A stretch of 64,000 bases of DNA from Clusia tigrina (Eukaryota; Arthropoda; Insecta; Diptera; Clusiidae), in contig OV050031.1 in NCBI GenBank assembly GCA_920105625.2, positions 71,991,995 to 72,055,994 of the forward strand, in the 5' to 3' direction. Each line of letters opens with the position of its first letter. The stretch's first letter is position 1. This document shows positions 46,211 to 59,000 of this stretch, piece by piece. The notes below the pieces were generated by a model. That model was not told the origin of the DNA and did not search any database. It worked only from the letters and a program-made list of their open reading frames with translations. The translations under genes were made by a program, and so were the position numbers.

Positions 46211-48539
46211 GTAGGCGTCTCAGTCGACGTCGCAGCCTCTGTCAGCGTATCTGTAGGCGTCCCATTCACTGCTGCTGGCGATTGGGGTGTCGGCTGCCTT
46301 CTCTATGCCTATATCTACCCCTATCTGTCTCTGTCAGTGTCTCAGTCGGCGTCACAGCCTCTGTCAGTGTCTCTGTATGCGGCTCAGTCGCTGGCGTTGT
46401 CGATTGGGGGGTCTGCTGCCTTCTCTATGCCTATATCTACCCCTGTCTGCTTCAGTTGGCGTCTCAGTCGGCGTCGCAGCCTCTGTCAGCGTCTCTGTAG
46501 GCGTCTCAGTCGCTGCCGCTGTCGATTGTGGCGTCAGCTGCCTTCTCTATGCCTATATCTACCCCTATCTGCTTCAGTCGGCGTCTCAGTCGGCGTCTTG
46601 GTCGGCGTCTCATTCGGTGTCGCAGCCTCTGTCAGCGTCTCTGTAGGCTTCTCAGTCGCTGCCGTGGTCGATTGGGGGGGCCTGCTGCTTTCAATATGCC
46701 TATATCTACCCCTATCTGCCTCAGTCGGCGCCTCATTCGGCGTCTTGGTCGGCGTCTCATTCGGTGTCGCAGCCTCTGTCAGCGTCTCTGTAGGCTTCTC
46801 AGTCGCTGCCGTGGTCGATTGGGGGGGCCTGCTGCCTTCAATATGCCTATATCTACCCCTATATGCCTCTGTCAGCGTCTCAGTCGGCGTCGCAGCCTCT
46901 GTCAGCGTCTCTGTAGGCTTCTCAGTCGCTGCTGTGGTCGATTGGGGGGTCTGCTGCATGCTCTGTGAATATATCTACCCCTAACTGCCTCAGTCGGCGG
47001 CTCAGTCGGCTTCGCCGCCTCTGTCAGCGTCTCTGTCGGCGTCTCAGTCGCTGCCGCTGTTGATTGGGGGGTCTGCTGCATACTCTGTGCCTATCTCTAC
47101 CCCTATCTGATTCAGTCGGCGTCTCAGTCAGCGTCGCAGCCTCTATCAGTGTCGCTGTACACGTCTCAGCCTCTATCAGCGTCGCTGTACACGTCTCAGT
47201 CGCTGCCGCTGTTGACTGGGGGGGTCTTCTGCTTTCTCTATGCCTATATCTACCCCTATTTTCCTCAGTCGGCGTCTCAGTCGTTGTCGCTGCCTCTGTT
47301 AGCATCTCTGTGGGCGTCTCAGTCGCTGCCGCTGTCGATTGGGGAGGTATGCTGCCTTCTCTATGCCTATATCTACCCCTATCTGCCTCAGTCGGCGTCT
47401 CAGTCGGCGTCGCAGCATCTGTCAGCGTCACTGTAGGCGTCTCAGTCGCTGCCGCTGTCGATTGGGTGTCTGCTGCCTTCTCTATGCTAATATCTACCAA
47501 TATCTCTATGCTTATATCTACCACTATCTGTCTTAGTCGGCGTCGCAGCCTTTGTCAGCATCTCTGTAGGCGTCTCAGTCGCTGCCGCTGTCTATTGGGG
47601 TCGTCTGCTGCCTTCAATATGCCTATATCTACCCCTATCTGCCCCAGCCGGCGTCTCAGTTGGCATCTCATTCGGTTTCGCAGCCTCTGTCAGCGTCTCT
47701 GTATGCATCTCAGTCACTGCCGCTGTCCATTGGGGAGTCTGCTGCCTTCTCTATGCCTATATCTACCCCTATCGGCCTCAGTCGGCGTCTCAGTCAGCGT
47801 CGCAGCTTCTGTCAGCGTCTCGGTAGGCGTCTCAATCGCTGCCGCTGTCGATTGGGGGGTCTGCTGCCTTCTCTATGATTATATCTACCCCTATCTGCCT
47901 CTGTCAGCGTCTCAGTTGGCGTCTCAGTCGGCGTCGCAGCCTCTGTCAGCGACTCTGTAGGCTTCTCAGTCGCTGCCGCTGTCGATTGGGGGGTCTGCTG
48001 CATTCTCTGTGCCTATATCTACCCCTACCTGCCTCAGTCGGCGTCTCAGTCGGCTTCGCCGCCTCTGTAGCTTCTCTGTAGGCGTCTCAGTAGCTGCGCT
48101 GTCAATTGGGGGGGTCTGCTGCCTTCTCTATGCCTATATCTACACCTATCTGCCTCAGTCGGCGTCTCAGTCGGCGTCGCAGCCTCTGTCAGCGTCTCTG
48201 TAGGCGTCTCAGTCGCTGCCGCTGTCGATTGTGGGGTCAGCTGCCTTCTCTATGCCTATATATATCCCTATCTGCCTCAGTCGGCGTCTCAGTCGGCGTC
48301 TCTGTCGGCGTCACAGCATCTGTCAGCGTCAGTAGGCGTCTCAGTAGGTGCCGCTGTAGATTGGGGGGGTCTGCTGCATTTCTGTTCCTATATCTACCCC
48401 TATGTGCCTCAGTCGGCGTCTCAGTCGGCTTTGCCGACTTTCGATTGGGAGTCTGCTGCTTTCTCCATGCCTATATCTAGCGCTATCTGCCTCAGTAGGC
48501 GTCGCAGCCTCTGTCAGCGTCTCTGTAGGCGTCTCAGTC

Positions 48540-51500
48540 GCTGTCGCTGTCGATTGGGGGGTCTGCTGCCTTCTCTATGCATAGATCTACCTCTATCTGC
48601 TTCAGTCGGCGTCTAAGTCGCCGTCGCAGCCCCTGTCAGCGTCTCTGTAGGCGTCTCAGTCGCTGCCGCTGTCGATTGGGGGGTCTGCTACCTTCTCTAT
48701 GCCTATATCTACCAAAATCTGCCTCAGTCGGCGTCTCAGTCGGCTTCTCATTCGGCGTCGCAGCCATTGTCAGCGTCTCTGTATGCAACTCAGTCGCTGC
48801 CGCTGTCGATTGGGGGTCTGTTGCCTTCTATTTGCCTTTATCTACCCCTATCTGCCTCAGGCGGCGTCTCAGTCGGCGTCGCAGCCTCTGTCAGGGTCTC
48901 TGTCGGCGTTTCAGTCGCTGCCACTGTCGATTGGGCGGTCTGCTGCCTTCTCTATGCATAGATCTACCTCTATCTGCTTCAGTCGGCGTCTAAGTCGCCG
49001 TCGCAGCCTCTGTCAGTGTCTCTGTAGGCGTCTCAGTCGCTGACGCTGTCGATTGGAGGGGTCTGCTGCCTTCTCTTTACCTATATCTACCCCTATGTGC
49101 CTCAGTCGGCGTCTCAGTCGGCGTCGCAGCCTCTGTCAGGGTCTCTGTAGGTGTCTCAGTCGCTGCCGCTGTCGATTGGGGGGTCTGCTGCCTTCTCTAT
49201 GCATAGATCTACCTCTATCTCCTTCAGTCGGCGTCTCAGTCGGCGTCGCAGCCTCTGTCAGAGTCTCTTTAGGGGTCTCTGTTGGTGTCTCTGTCTCAGC
49301 CGCTGTAGATTGGGGGGTATGCTGTCTTCTCTATGAATATATCTACCTCAGTCGGCGTCTGAGTCGGCGTCGCAGCCTCTGTCAGCGTGTCTGTAGGCGT
49401 CTCTTTAGGCGTCTCTGTTGGTATCTGCGTCTCTGCCGCTATCGATTGGGGGGGTCTGCTGCTTTCTCTATGCATAGATCTACCCCTATCTGCCTCAGTC
49501 GGCGTCTCAGTCAGCGTCTCGGTAGGCGTCTCAGTCGCTGCCGCTGTCGATTGGGGGGTCTGTTGCTTTCTCTAAGCCAATATCTACCCCTATCTGTCTC
49601 TGTCGGCGTCTCAGTCGGCATCACAGCCTCTGTCAGTGTCTCTGTAGGCGTCTCTTTAGGCGTTTCTTTTTGTGTCTCCATCTCTTCCGCTATCGATTGG
49701 GGGATCTGCTGCCTTCTCTTTACCTATATATACCCCTATCTGCCTCAGTCGGCGTCTCAGTCGGCGTCGCAGCTTCTGTCAGCGTCTCTGTAGGCGACTC
49801 AGTCGCTGCCGCTGTCGATTGGGGGGGTCTGCTGCCTTCTCTTTACCTATATCTACCCCTATCTGCCTCAGTCGGCCTCTGTCAGGGCCTCTGTAGGCGT
49901 CTCAGTCGCTGCCGATGTCGTTTGGGGGGTCTGCTGCTTTCTCTATGCTTATATCTACCATAATCTGCCTCAGTCGGCGTCGCAGCATCTGTCAGCGTCT
50001 CTGTAGGCGTCTAAATCTCTGCCGCTATCGATTGGAGGGGTCTGCTGCCTTCTGTATGCTTATATCTAGCCCTATCTGTATCAGTGAGCGTCTCAGTCGG
50101 CGTCGAAGCCTCTTTCAGCGTCTCTGTAGACGTCTCAGTCTCAGTCCCTGCCGCTGTCGATTGGGGGTTCTGCTGCCTTCTCTATGCCTATATCTACTCC
50201 TATCTGTCTCAGTCGGCGTCTCAGTCAGCGTCTCGGTAGGCGTCTCAGTCGCTGCCGCTGTCGATTGGGGGGTCTGTTGCTTTCTCTAAGCCAATATCTA
50301 CCCCTATCTGTCTCTGTCGGCGTCTCAGTCGGCATCACAGCCTCTATCAGCGTCTCTTTAGGCGTCTCTTTTGGCGTCTCTTTTGGTGTCTCCATCTCTG
50401 CCGCTATCGATTGGGGGATCTGCTACATTCTGTATGCTTATATCTACCCCTATCTGCCTCAGTAGGCGTCTCAGTCGGCGTCGCAGCCTCTGTCAGCGTA
50501 TCTGTAGGCGTCCCATTCACTGCTGCTGGCGATTGGGGTGTCGGCTGCCTTCTCTATGCCTATATCTACCCCTAGCTGTCTCTGTCAGTGTCTCAGTCGG
50601 CGTCACAGCCTCTGTCAGTGTCTCTGTATGCGGCTCAGTCGCTGGCGTTGTCGATTGGGGGGTCTGCTGCCTTCTCTATGCCTATATCTACCCCTGTCTG
50701 CTTCAGTTGGCGTCTCAGTCGGCGTCGCAGCCTCTGTCAGCGTCTCTGTAGGCGTCTCAGTCGCTGCCGCTGTCGATTGTGGCGTCAGCTGCCTTCTCTA
50801 TGCCTATATCTACCCCTATCTGCTTCAGTCGGCGTCTCAGTCGGCGTCTTGGTCGGCGTCTCATTCGGTGTCGCAGCCTCTGTCAGCGTCTCTGTAGGCT
50901 TCTCAGTCGCTGCCGTGGTCGATTGGGGGGGCCTGCTGCCTTCAATATGCCTATATCTACCCCTATCTGCCTCAGTCGGCGCCTCATTCGGCGTCTTGGT
51001 CGGCGTCTCATTCGGTGTCGCAGCCTCTGTCAGCGTCTCTGTAGGCTTCTCAGTCGCTGCCGTGGTCGATTGGGGGGGCCTGCTGCCTTCAATATACCTA
51101 TATCTACCCCTATATGCCTCTGTCAGCGTCTCAGTCGGCGTCGCAGCCTCTGTCAGCGTCTCTGTAGGCTTCTCAGTCGCTGCTGTGGTCGATTGGGGGG
51201 TCTGCTGCATGCTCTGTGAATATATCTACCCCTAACTGCCTCAGTCGGCGGCTCAGTCGGCTTCGCCGCCTCTGTCAGCGTCTCTGTCGGCGTCTCAGTC
51301 GCTGCCGCTGTTGATTGGGGGGTCTGCTGCATACTCTGTGCCTATCTCTACCCCTATCTGATTCAGCCGGCGTCTCAGTCAGCGTCGCAGCCTCTATCAG
51401 TGTCGCTGTACACGTCTCAGCCTCTCTCAGCGTCGCTGTACACGTCTCAGTCGCTGCCGCTATTGTTTGGGGGGGTCTTCTGCCTTCTCTATGCCTATAT

Positions 51501-54500
51501 CTACCCCTATATGCCTCAGTCGGCGTCTCAGTCAGCGTCGCAGCTTCTGTCAGCGTCTCAGTCGCTGGTGCTGCCGATTGTGGGGTCTGTTACCTTCTCT
51601 ATGCCTATAACTACCCCTATCTGCCTCAGTCGGCGTCTCAGTGGGCGTCGCAGCCTCTGTCAGCGTCTCTGTAGACATTTGAGTCGCTGCCGCTGTTGAC
51701 TGGGGGGTCTTCTGCTTTCTCTATGCCTATATCTACCCCTATTTTCCTCAGTCGGCGTCTCAGTCGTTGTCGCTGCCTCTGTTAGCATCTCTGTGGGCGT
51801 CTCAGTCGCTGCCGCTGTCGATTGGGGAGGTATGCTGCCTTCTCTATGCCTATATCTACCCCTATCTGCCTCAGTCGGCGTCTAAGTCGGCGTCGCAGCA
51901 TCTGTCAGCGTCACTGTAGGCGTCTCAGTCGCTGCCGCTGTCGATTGGGTGTCTGCTGCCTTCTCTATGCTAATATCTACCAATATCTCTATGCTTATAT
52001 CTACCACTATCTGTCTTAGTCGGCGTCGCAGCCTTTGTCAGCATCTCTGTAGGCGTCTCAGTCGCTGCCGCTGTCTATTGGGGTCGTCTGCTGCCTTCAA
52101 TATGCCTATATCTACCCCTATCTGCCCCAGTCGGCGTCTCAATTGGCATCTCATTCGGTTTCGCAGCCTCTGTCAGCGTCTCTGTATGCATCTCAGTCAC
52201 TGCCGCTGTCCATTGGGGAGTCTGCTGCCTTCTCTATGCCTATATCTACCCCTATCGGCCTCAGTCGGCGTCTCAGTCAGCGTCGCAGCTTCTGTCAGCG
52301 TCTCGGTAGGCGTCTCAATCGCTGCCGCTGTCGATTGGGGGGTCTGCTGCCTTCTCTATGATTATATCTACCCCTATCTGCCTCTGTCAGCGTCTCAGTT
52401 GGCGTCTCAGTCGGCGTCGCAGCCTCTGTCAGCGACTCTGTAGGCTTCTCAGTCGCTGCCGCTGTCGATTGGGGGGTCTGCTGCATTCTCTGTGCCTATA
52501 TCTACCCCTACCTGCCTCAGTCGGCGTCTCAGTCGGCTTCGCCGCCTCTGTAGCTTCTCTGTAGGCGTCTCAGTCGCTGCGCTGTCGATTGGGGGGTCTG
52601 CTGCCTTCTCTATGCCTATATCTACACCTATCTGCCTCAGTCGGCGTCTCAGTCGGCGTCGCAGCCTCTGTCAGCGTCTCTGTAGGCGTCTCAGTCGCTG
52701 CCGCTGTCGATTGTGGGGTCAGCTGCCTTCTCTATGCCTATATATATCCCTATCTGCCTCAGTCGGCGTCTCAGTCGGCGTCTCTGTCGGCGTCACAGCA
52801 TCTGTCAGAGTCAGTAGGCGTCTCAGTAGGTGCCGCTGTAGATTGGGGGGGTCTGCTGCATTTCTGTTCCTATATCTACCCCTATGTGCCTCAGTCGGCG
52901 TCTCAGTCGGCTTTGCCGACTTTCGATTGGGAGTCTGCTGCTTTCTCCATGCCTATATCTAGCGCTATCTGCCTCAGTAGGCGTCGCAGCCTCTGTCAGC
53001 GTTTCTGTAGGCGTCTCAGTCGCTGCCGCTGTCGATTTGGGAGGTCTGCTGCCTTCTCTATGCCTATATCTACCCCTATCTGTCTCTGTCGGCGTCTCAG
53101 TTGGCGTCGCAGCCTCTGTCAGCGTATCTGTAGGCGTCTCAGTCGCTGCCGCTGTCGATTGGGAGTGTCTGCTGCCACCTCTATGCCTATATCTACCCCT
53201 ATCTGCCTCAGTCGGCGTGGCAGCCTCTGTCAGCATCTCTTTAGGCGTCTCTGTTGGTGTCTCAGACTCTACCGCTATCGATTGGGGGGTCTGCTACCTT
53301 CTGTATGCTTATATCTACCCCTATCTGATTCAGTAGGCGTCTCAGTCGCTGCCGCTGTCGATTGGGGGGTTTGCTGTCTTCTCTATGCCTATATCTACCT
53401 CAGTCGGCGTCTCAGTCGGCGTCGAAGCCTCTTTCAGCGTCTCTGTTGGCGTCTCAGTAGGCGCCTCTGTAGGCGTCTCAGTGACTGCCGCTTTCGATTG
53501 GGGGGCCTGCTGCCTTCTGTATGCTTATATCTACCCCTATCTGCCTCAGTCGGCGTCGCAGCCTCTGTCAGGGTCTCTGTAGGCGTCTCAGTCGCTGCCA
53601 CTGTCGATTGGGCGGTCTGCTGCCTTCTCTATGCATAGATCTACCTCTATCTGCTTCAGTCGGCGTCTAAGTCGCCGTCGCAGCCCCTGTCAGCGTCTCT
53701 GTAGGCGTCTCAGTCGCTGCCGCTGTCGATTGGGGGGTCTGCTACCTTCTCTATGCCTATATCTACCAAAATCTGCCTCAGTCGGCGTCTCAGTCGGCTT
53801 CTCATTCGGCGTCGCAGCCATTGTCAGCGTCTCTGTATGCAACTCAGTCGCTGCCGCTGTCGATTGGGGGTCTGTTGGCTTCTATTTGCCTTTATCTACC
53901 CCTATCTGCCTCAGGCGGCGTCTCAGTCGGCGTCGCAGCCTCTGTCAGGGTCTCTGTCGGCGTTTCAGTCGCTGCCGCTGTCGATTGGAGGGTCTGCTGC
54001 CTTCTCTATGCATACATCTACCTCTATCTGATTCAGTCGGCTTCTCAGTCGGCGTCGCAGCCTCTGTCAGCGTCTCTGTAGGCGTCTCAGTCGCTGTCGC
54101 TCTCGATGGGGGGTCTGACGCCTTCTCTATGCCTATATCTAACTCTATCTGCTTCAGTCGGCGTCTCAGTCGGCGTCTCTGTCGGCGTTTCAGTCGCTGC
54201 CGCTGTCGATTGGGGGGTCTGCTGCCTTCTCTATGCATACATCTACCTCTATCTGATTCAGTCGGCTTCTCAGTCGGCGTCGCAGCCTCTGTCAGCGTCT
54301 CTGTAGGCGTCTCAGTCGCTGTCGCTGTCGATTGGGGGGTCTGCTGCCTTCTCTATGCATAGATCTACCTCTATCTGCTTCAGTCGGCGTCTAAGTCGCC
54401 GTCGCAGCCCCTGTCAGCGTCTCTGTAGGCGTCTCAGTCGCTGCCGCTGTCGATTGGGGGGTCTGCTACCTTCTCTATGCCTATATCTACCAAAATCTGC

Positions 54501-55260
54501 CTCAGTCGGCGTCTCAGTCGGCTTCTCATTCGGCGTCGCAGCCATTGTCAGCGTCTCTGTATGCAACTCAGTCGCTGCCGCTGTCGATTGGGGGTCTGTT
54601 GCCTTCTATTTGCCTTTATCTACCCCTATCTGCCTCAGGCGGCGTCTCAGTCGGCGTCGCAGCCTCTGTCAGGGTCTCTGTCGGCGTTTCAGTCGCTGCC
54701 ACTGTCGATTGGGCGGTCTGCTGCCTTCTCTATGCATAGATCTACCTCTATCTGCTTCAGTCGGCGTCTAAGTCGCCGTCGCAGCCTCTGTCAGTGTCTC
54801 TGTAGGCGTCTCAGTCGCTGACGCTGTCGATTGGAGGGGTCTGCTGCCTTCTCTTTACCTATATCTACCCCTATGTGCCTCAGTCGGCGTCTCAGTCGGC
54901 GTCGCAGCCTCTGTCAGGGTCTCTGTAGGTGTCTCAGTCGCTGCCGCTGTCGATTGGGGGGTCTGCTGCCTTCTCTATGCATAGATCTACCTCTATCTCC
55001 TTCAGTCGGCGTCTCAGTCGGCGTCGCAGCCTCTGTCAGAGTCTCTTTAGGGGTCTCTGTTGGTGTCTCTGTCTCAGCCGCTGTAGATTGGGGGGTATGC
55101 TGTCTTCTCTATGAATATATCTACCTCAGTCGGCGTCTGAGTCGGAGTCGCAGCCTCTGTCAGCGTGTCTGTAGGCGTCTCTTTAGGCGTCTCTGTTGGT
55201 ATCTGCGTCTCTGCCGCTATCGATTGGGGGGGTCTGCTGCTTTCTCTATGCATAGATCTA
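48540..55260 (+). repeat. Family C block pair (lag 5778 bp) with 724-bp partial copy
   Basis: About 48540-49480 is repeated at 54318-55258 with a constant lag of 5778 bp. The first part is also present at 53594-54030, 724 bp before the right copy. Shared points are ATCTACCAAAATCTGCC (48709, 53763, 54487), TTCTATTTGCC (48827, 53881, 54605) and GTCAGAGTCTCTTTAGGGG (49257, 55035). Domain B sequence lies between the two main copies, so family C material is inserted within, or flanks, domain B. Confidence 0.75.
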
Positions 55261-55600
55261 CCTCTATCTGCGTCAGTCGGCGTCTCAGTCGCCGTCGCAG
55301 CCTCTGTCAGCGTCTCTGTATGCAACTCAGTCGCTGCCGCTGTCGATTGGGGGTCTGTTGCCTTCTCTATGCCTATATCTACCCCTATCTGTCTCTGTCG
55401 GCATCTCAGTCGGCGTCACAGCCTCTGTCAGCGTCTCTGTAGGCGTTTCAGTCGCTGGCGCTGTCGATTGGGGGGTCTGCTGCATTCTCTATGCCTATAT
55501 CTAACTCTATCTGCCTGAGTCGGTGTCTCAGTCGGCGTCGCAGCCTCTGTAAACGTCTCTGTAGGCGTCTCAGTCGCTGCCGTTGTCGACTGTGGGGTCA

Positions 55601-55615
55601 GATGCCTATGCCTAC
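55601..55615 (+). repeat. Monomer with 5-bp deletion in the head
   Basis: The head reads CAGATGCCTATGCC, while the otherwise matching copies near 59425 and 59925 read CAGATGCCTTCTCTATGCC. The 5-bp loss (TTCTC) is one of the few changes outside the G tract that is not a multiple of three. It is probably a private deletion. Confidence 0.7.
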
Positions 55616-56099
55616 ATCTACCCCTATATGCCTCAGAAGGCGTCGCAGCCTCTGTCAGCGTTTCTGTAGGCGTCTCAGTTGCTCCCGCTGTCGATTGCGG
55701 AAGTCTGCTCCATTCTCTATGCCAATATCTACCCCTATCTGCCTCAGTCGGCGTCTCAGTCGGCGTCGAAGCCTCTTTCAGCGTCTCTGTAGGCGTCTCA
55801 CTAGGCGACTCTGTAGGCGTCTCAGTCTCTGCCGTTTTCGATTGGGGGGTCTGTTGCCTTCTGTATGCTTATATCTACCCCTATCTGCTTCAGTCGGCGT
55901 TTTAGTCGGCGTCGCAGCCTCTGTCAGCGTCTATGTAGGCGGCTCAGTCGCTACCGCTGTCGATTGGTGGGGGGGTCTGCTGCCTTCTCTTTGCTTTTAT
56001 CTACCCCTATCTGCCTCAGTCGGCGTCTCAGTCGGCATCGCAGCCTCTGTCAGGGTTTCTGTCGGCGTTTCAGTCGCTGCCGCTGTCGATTGTGGGGTC

Positions 56100-59000
56100 T
56101 GCTGCCTTCTCTATGCATACATCTACCTCTATCTGATTCAGTCGGCATCTCATTCGGTGTCGCAGCCTCTGTCAGCGTATCTGTAAGCGCCTCAGTCGCT
56201 GTCGCTCTCGATTGGGGGTCTGACGCCTTCTCTATGCCTATATCTACCTCTATCTGCTTCAGTCGGCGTCTCAGTCGGCGTCTCAGTCGGCGTCGCAGCC
56301 TCTGTCAAGGTGTCTGTAGGTGTCTCAGTCGCTGCCGCTGTCGATTGGGGGGTCTGCTGCCTTCTCTATGCATACATCTACCTCTATCTGATTCAGTCGG
56401 CGTCTCAGTCGGCGTCGCAGCCTCTGTCAGAGTCTCTTTAGGCGTCTCTGTTGGTGTCTCTGTCTCTGCCGCAGTAGATTGGGGGGTCTGCTGTCTTCTC
56501 TATGCCTATATCTACCTCAGTTGGCGTCTCAGTCGGCGTTGAAGCCTCTTTCAGTGTCTCTGTAGGCGTCTCAGTAGGCGCCTCTGTAGGCATCTCAGTC
56601 ACTGCCGCTTTCGATTGGGGGGTCTGTTACCTTCTGTATGCTTATATCTACCCCTATCTACCTCAGTCGGCGTCTGAGTCGGCGTCGCAGCCTCTGTCAC
56701 CGTGTCTGTAGGCGTCTCAGTCGCTGCCGCTGTTGATTGGGGGGTCTGCTGCCTTCTCTATGCGTAGATCTACCTCTATCTCCTTCAGTCGGTGTCTCAG
56801 TCGGCGTCGCAGCCCCTGTTAGCGTCTCTGTAGGTTTCTCAGTCGCTGCCGCTGTCGATTGGGGGGGTCTGCTGCATTCTATGTGCCTATATCTACCCCT
56901 ACCTGCCTCAGTCGGCGTCGCAACCTCTGTCAGCGTCTCTGTAGGCGTCTCAGTCGCTGTCGCTCTCGATTGGGGGATCTGACGCTTTCTCTATGCCTAT
57001 ATTTACCTCTATCTGCTTCAGTCGGCGTCTCAGTCGGCGTCTCAGTCGGCGTCTCAGTCTTCGTCGCAGCCTCTGTCAGGGTCTCTGTAGGCGTCTCAGA
57101 AGCTGCCGCTGTCGATTGGGGGTCTGCTGCTTTCTCTATGCATAGATCTACCTCTATCTAATTCAGTCAGTGTCTCAGTCGGCGTCGCAGCCTCTGTCAG
57201 AGTCTCTTTAGGCGTCTCCGTCTCTGCCGCTGTCGATTGGGGGGTCTGCTGTCTTCTCTATGCCTATATCTACCTCAGTCGGCGTCTCAGTCGGCGTTGA
57301 AGCCTCTTTCAGCGTCTCTGTAGGCGTCTCAGTAGGCGCCTCTGAAGGCGTCTCAGTCACTGCCGCTTTCGATTGGGGGTCTTCTGCCTTCTGTATGCTT
57401 ATATATACCTCTATCTGCCTCAGTCGGCGTCTCAGTTAGCGTCGCAGCTTCTGTGAGCGTCCCGGTAGGCGTCTCAGTAGGCGTCGCAGCTTCTGTCAAC
57501 GTCTATGTAGGCGGCTCAGTCGCTACCGCTGTCGATTGGTGGGGGGGTCTGCTGCCTTCTCTTTGCCTTTATCTACCCCTATCTGCCTCAGTTGGCGTCT
57601 CAGTCGGCGTCGCAGCCTCTGTCAGGGTCTCTGTCGGCGTTTCAGTCGCTGCCGCTGTCGGTTGTGGGGTCTGCTGCCTTCTCTATGCCTATATCTACCC
57701 CTATCTGCCTCAGTCGGCGTCTCAGTTAGCGTCTCAGTCGGCGTCTCAGTCGGCGTCACGGCCACTGTCAGCGTCTCTGTATATATCTCAGTCGCTGCCG
57801 CTGTTGATTGGGGGTCTGCTGCATTTCTGTGCCTATATCTACCCCTATGTGCCTTAGTCGGCGTCTCAGTCGGCTTCGCCGCCTCTGTCAGCGTCTCTGT
57901 AGGCGACTCAGTCGCTGCCGCTGTCGATTGTGGGGTCAGCTGCCTTCTCTATGCCTATATCTACCCCTATCTGCCTCAGTCGGCGTCTCAGTCGGTGTCC
58001 CAGTCGCGGCACAGCCACTGTCAGCGTCTCTGTAGGCTTCTCAGTCGCTGCCGTAGTCAATTGGGTGTCTGCTGCATTTCTGTGCCTATATCTAACCCTA
58101 TGCGCCTTAGACGGCGTCTCAGTCGGCTTCGCCGCCTCTGTCAGCGTCTCTGTAGGCGACTCAGTCGCTGCCGCTGTCGATTGGACGTCTGCTGCCTTCT
58201 CCATGCCTATATCTAGCGCTATCTGCCTCAGTCGGCGTGGCAGCCTCTGTCAACGTCTCTGTAGGCGTCTCAGTCGCTGCCGCTGTCGATTGGGGGGTCT
58301 GCTGCCTTCTCTATGCGTAGATCTACCTCTATCTCCTTCAGTCGGCGTCTCAGTCGGTGTCCCAGTCGCGGCACAGCCACTGTAAGCGTCTCTGTAGGCT
58401 TCTCAGTCGCTGCCGTTGTCAATTGGGTGTCTGCTGCATTTCTGTGCCTATATCTAACCCTATGCGCCTTAGACGGCGTCTCAGTCGGCTTCGCCGCCTC
58501 TGTCAGCGTCTCTGTAGGCGACTCAGTCGCTGCCGCTGTCGATTGGACGTCTGCTGCCTTCTCCATGCCTATATCTAGCGCTATCTGCCTCAGTCGGCGT
58601 GGCAGCCTCTGTCAACGTCTCTGTAGGCGTCTCAGTCGCTGCCGCTGTCGATTGTGGGGTCAGCTGCCTTCTCTATGCCTATATCTACCCCTATCTGCCT
58701 CAGTCGGCGTCTCAGTCAGCGTCGCAGCCTCTGTCAGCGCCTCTGTAGGCGTCTCAGTCCCTGTCGCAATCAATTGGGGGGTCTGACGAATTCTCTATGC
58801 CTATATCTACCTCAATCTGCCTCAGTCGGCGTCGCAGCCTCTGTCAGAGTCTCTTTAGGTGTCTCTGTTGGTGTCTCTGTCTCTGCCGCTGTCGATTGGG
58901 GGTCTGCTGCCTTCTCTATGCTTATATCTACACCTATCTGCCTCAGTCGGCGTCTGAGTCGGTGTCGCAGCCTCTGTCAGCGTGTCTGTAGGCGTCTCAG

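Larger units (their letters stand above)
30560..53000 (+). repeat. Satellite domain B (CTTTACC, TTGGAGGGG and truncated-monomer markers)
   Basis: Monomer variants typical of this domain include CTTCTCTTTACCTATATC, ATTGGAGGGGTCTGC, CAGAATAATAGCC, TCTCTAAGCCAATATC, CTTTTGGTGTCTCCATC, an 84-bp truncated monomer with TCGGCTTTGCCGAC, and a monomer whose head is duplicated over 24 bp. The order of these variants repeats with lags of about 3.0, 5.78, 7.53, 6.5, 4.48, 4.25 and 10.99 kb, so several overlapping rounds of block duplication can be read. Family A markers are rare: TAGACATTTAAG is seen only at 40684 and, as TAGACATTTGAG, at 51675. No gene is present. Confidence 0.82.
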
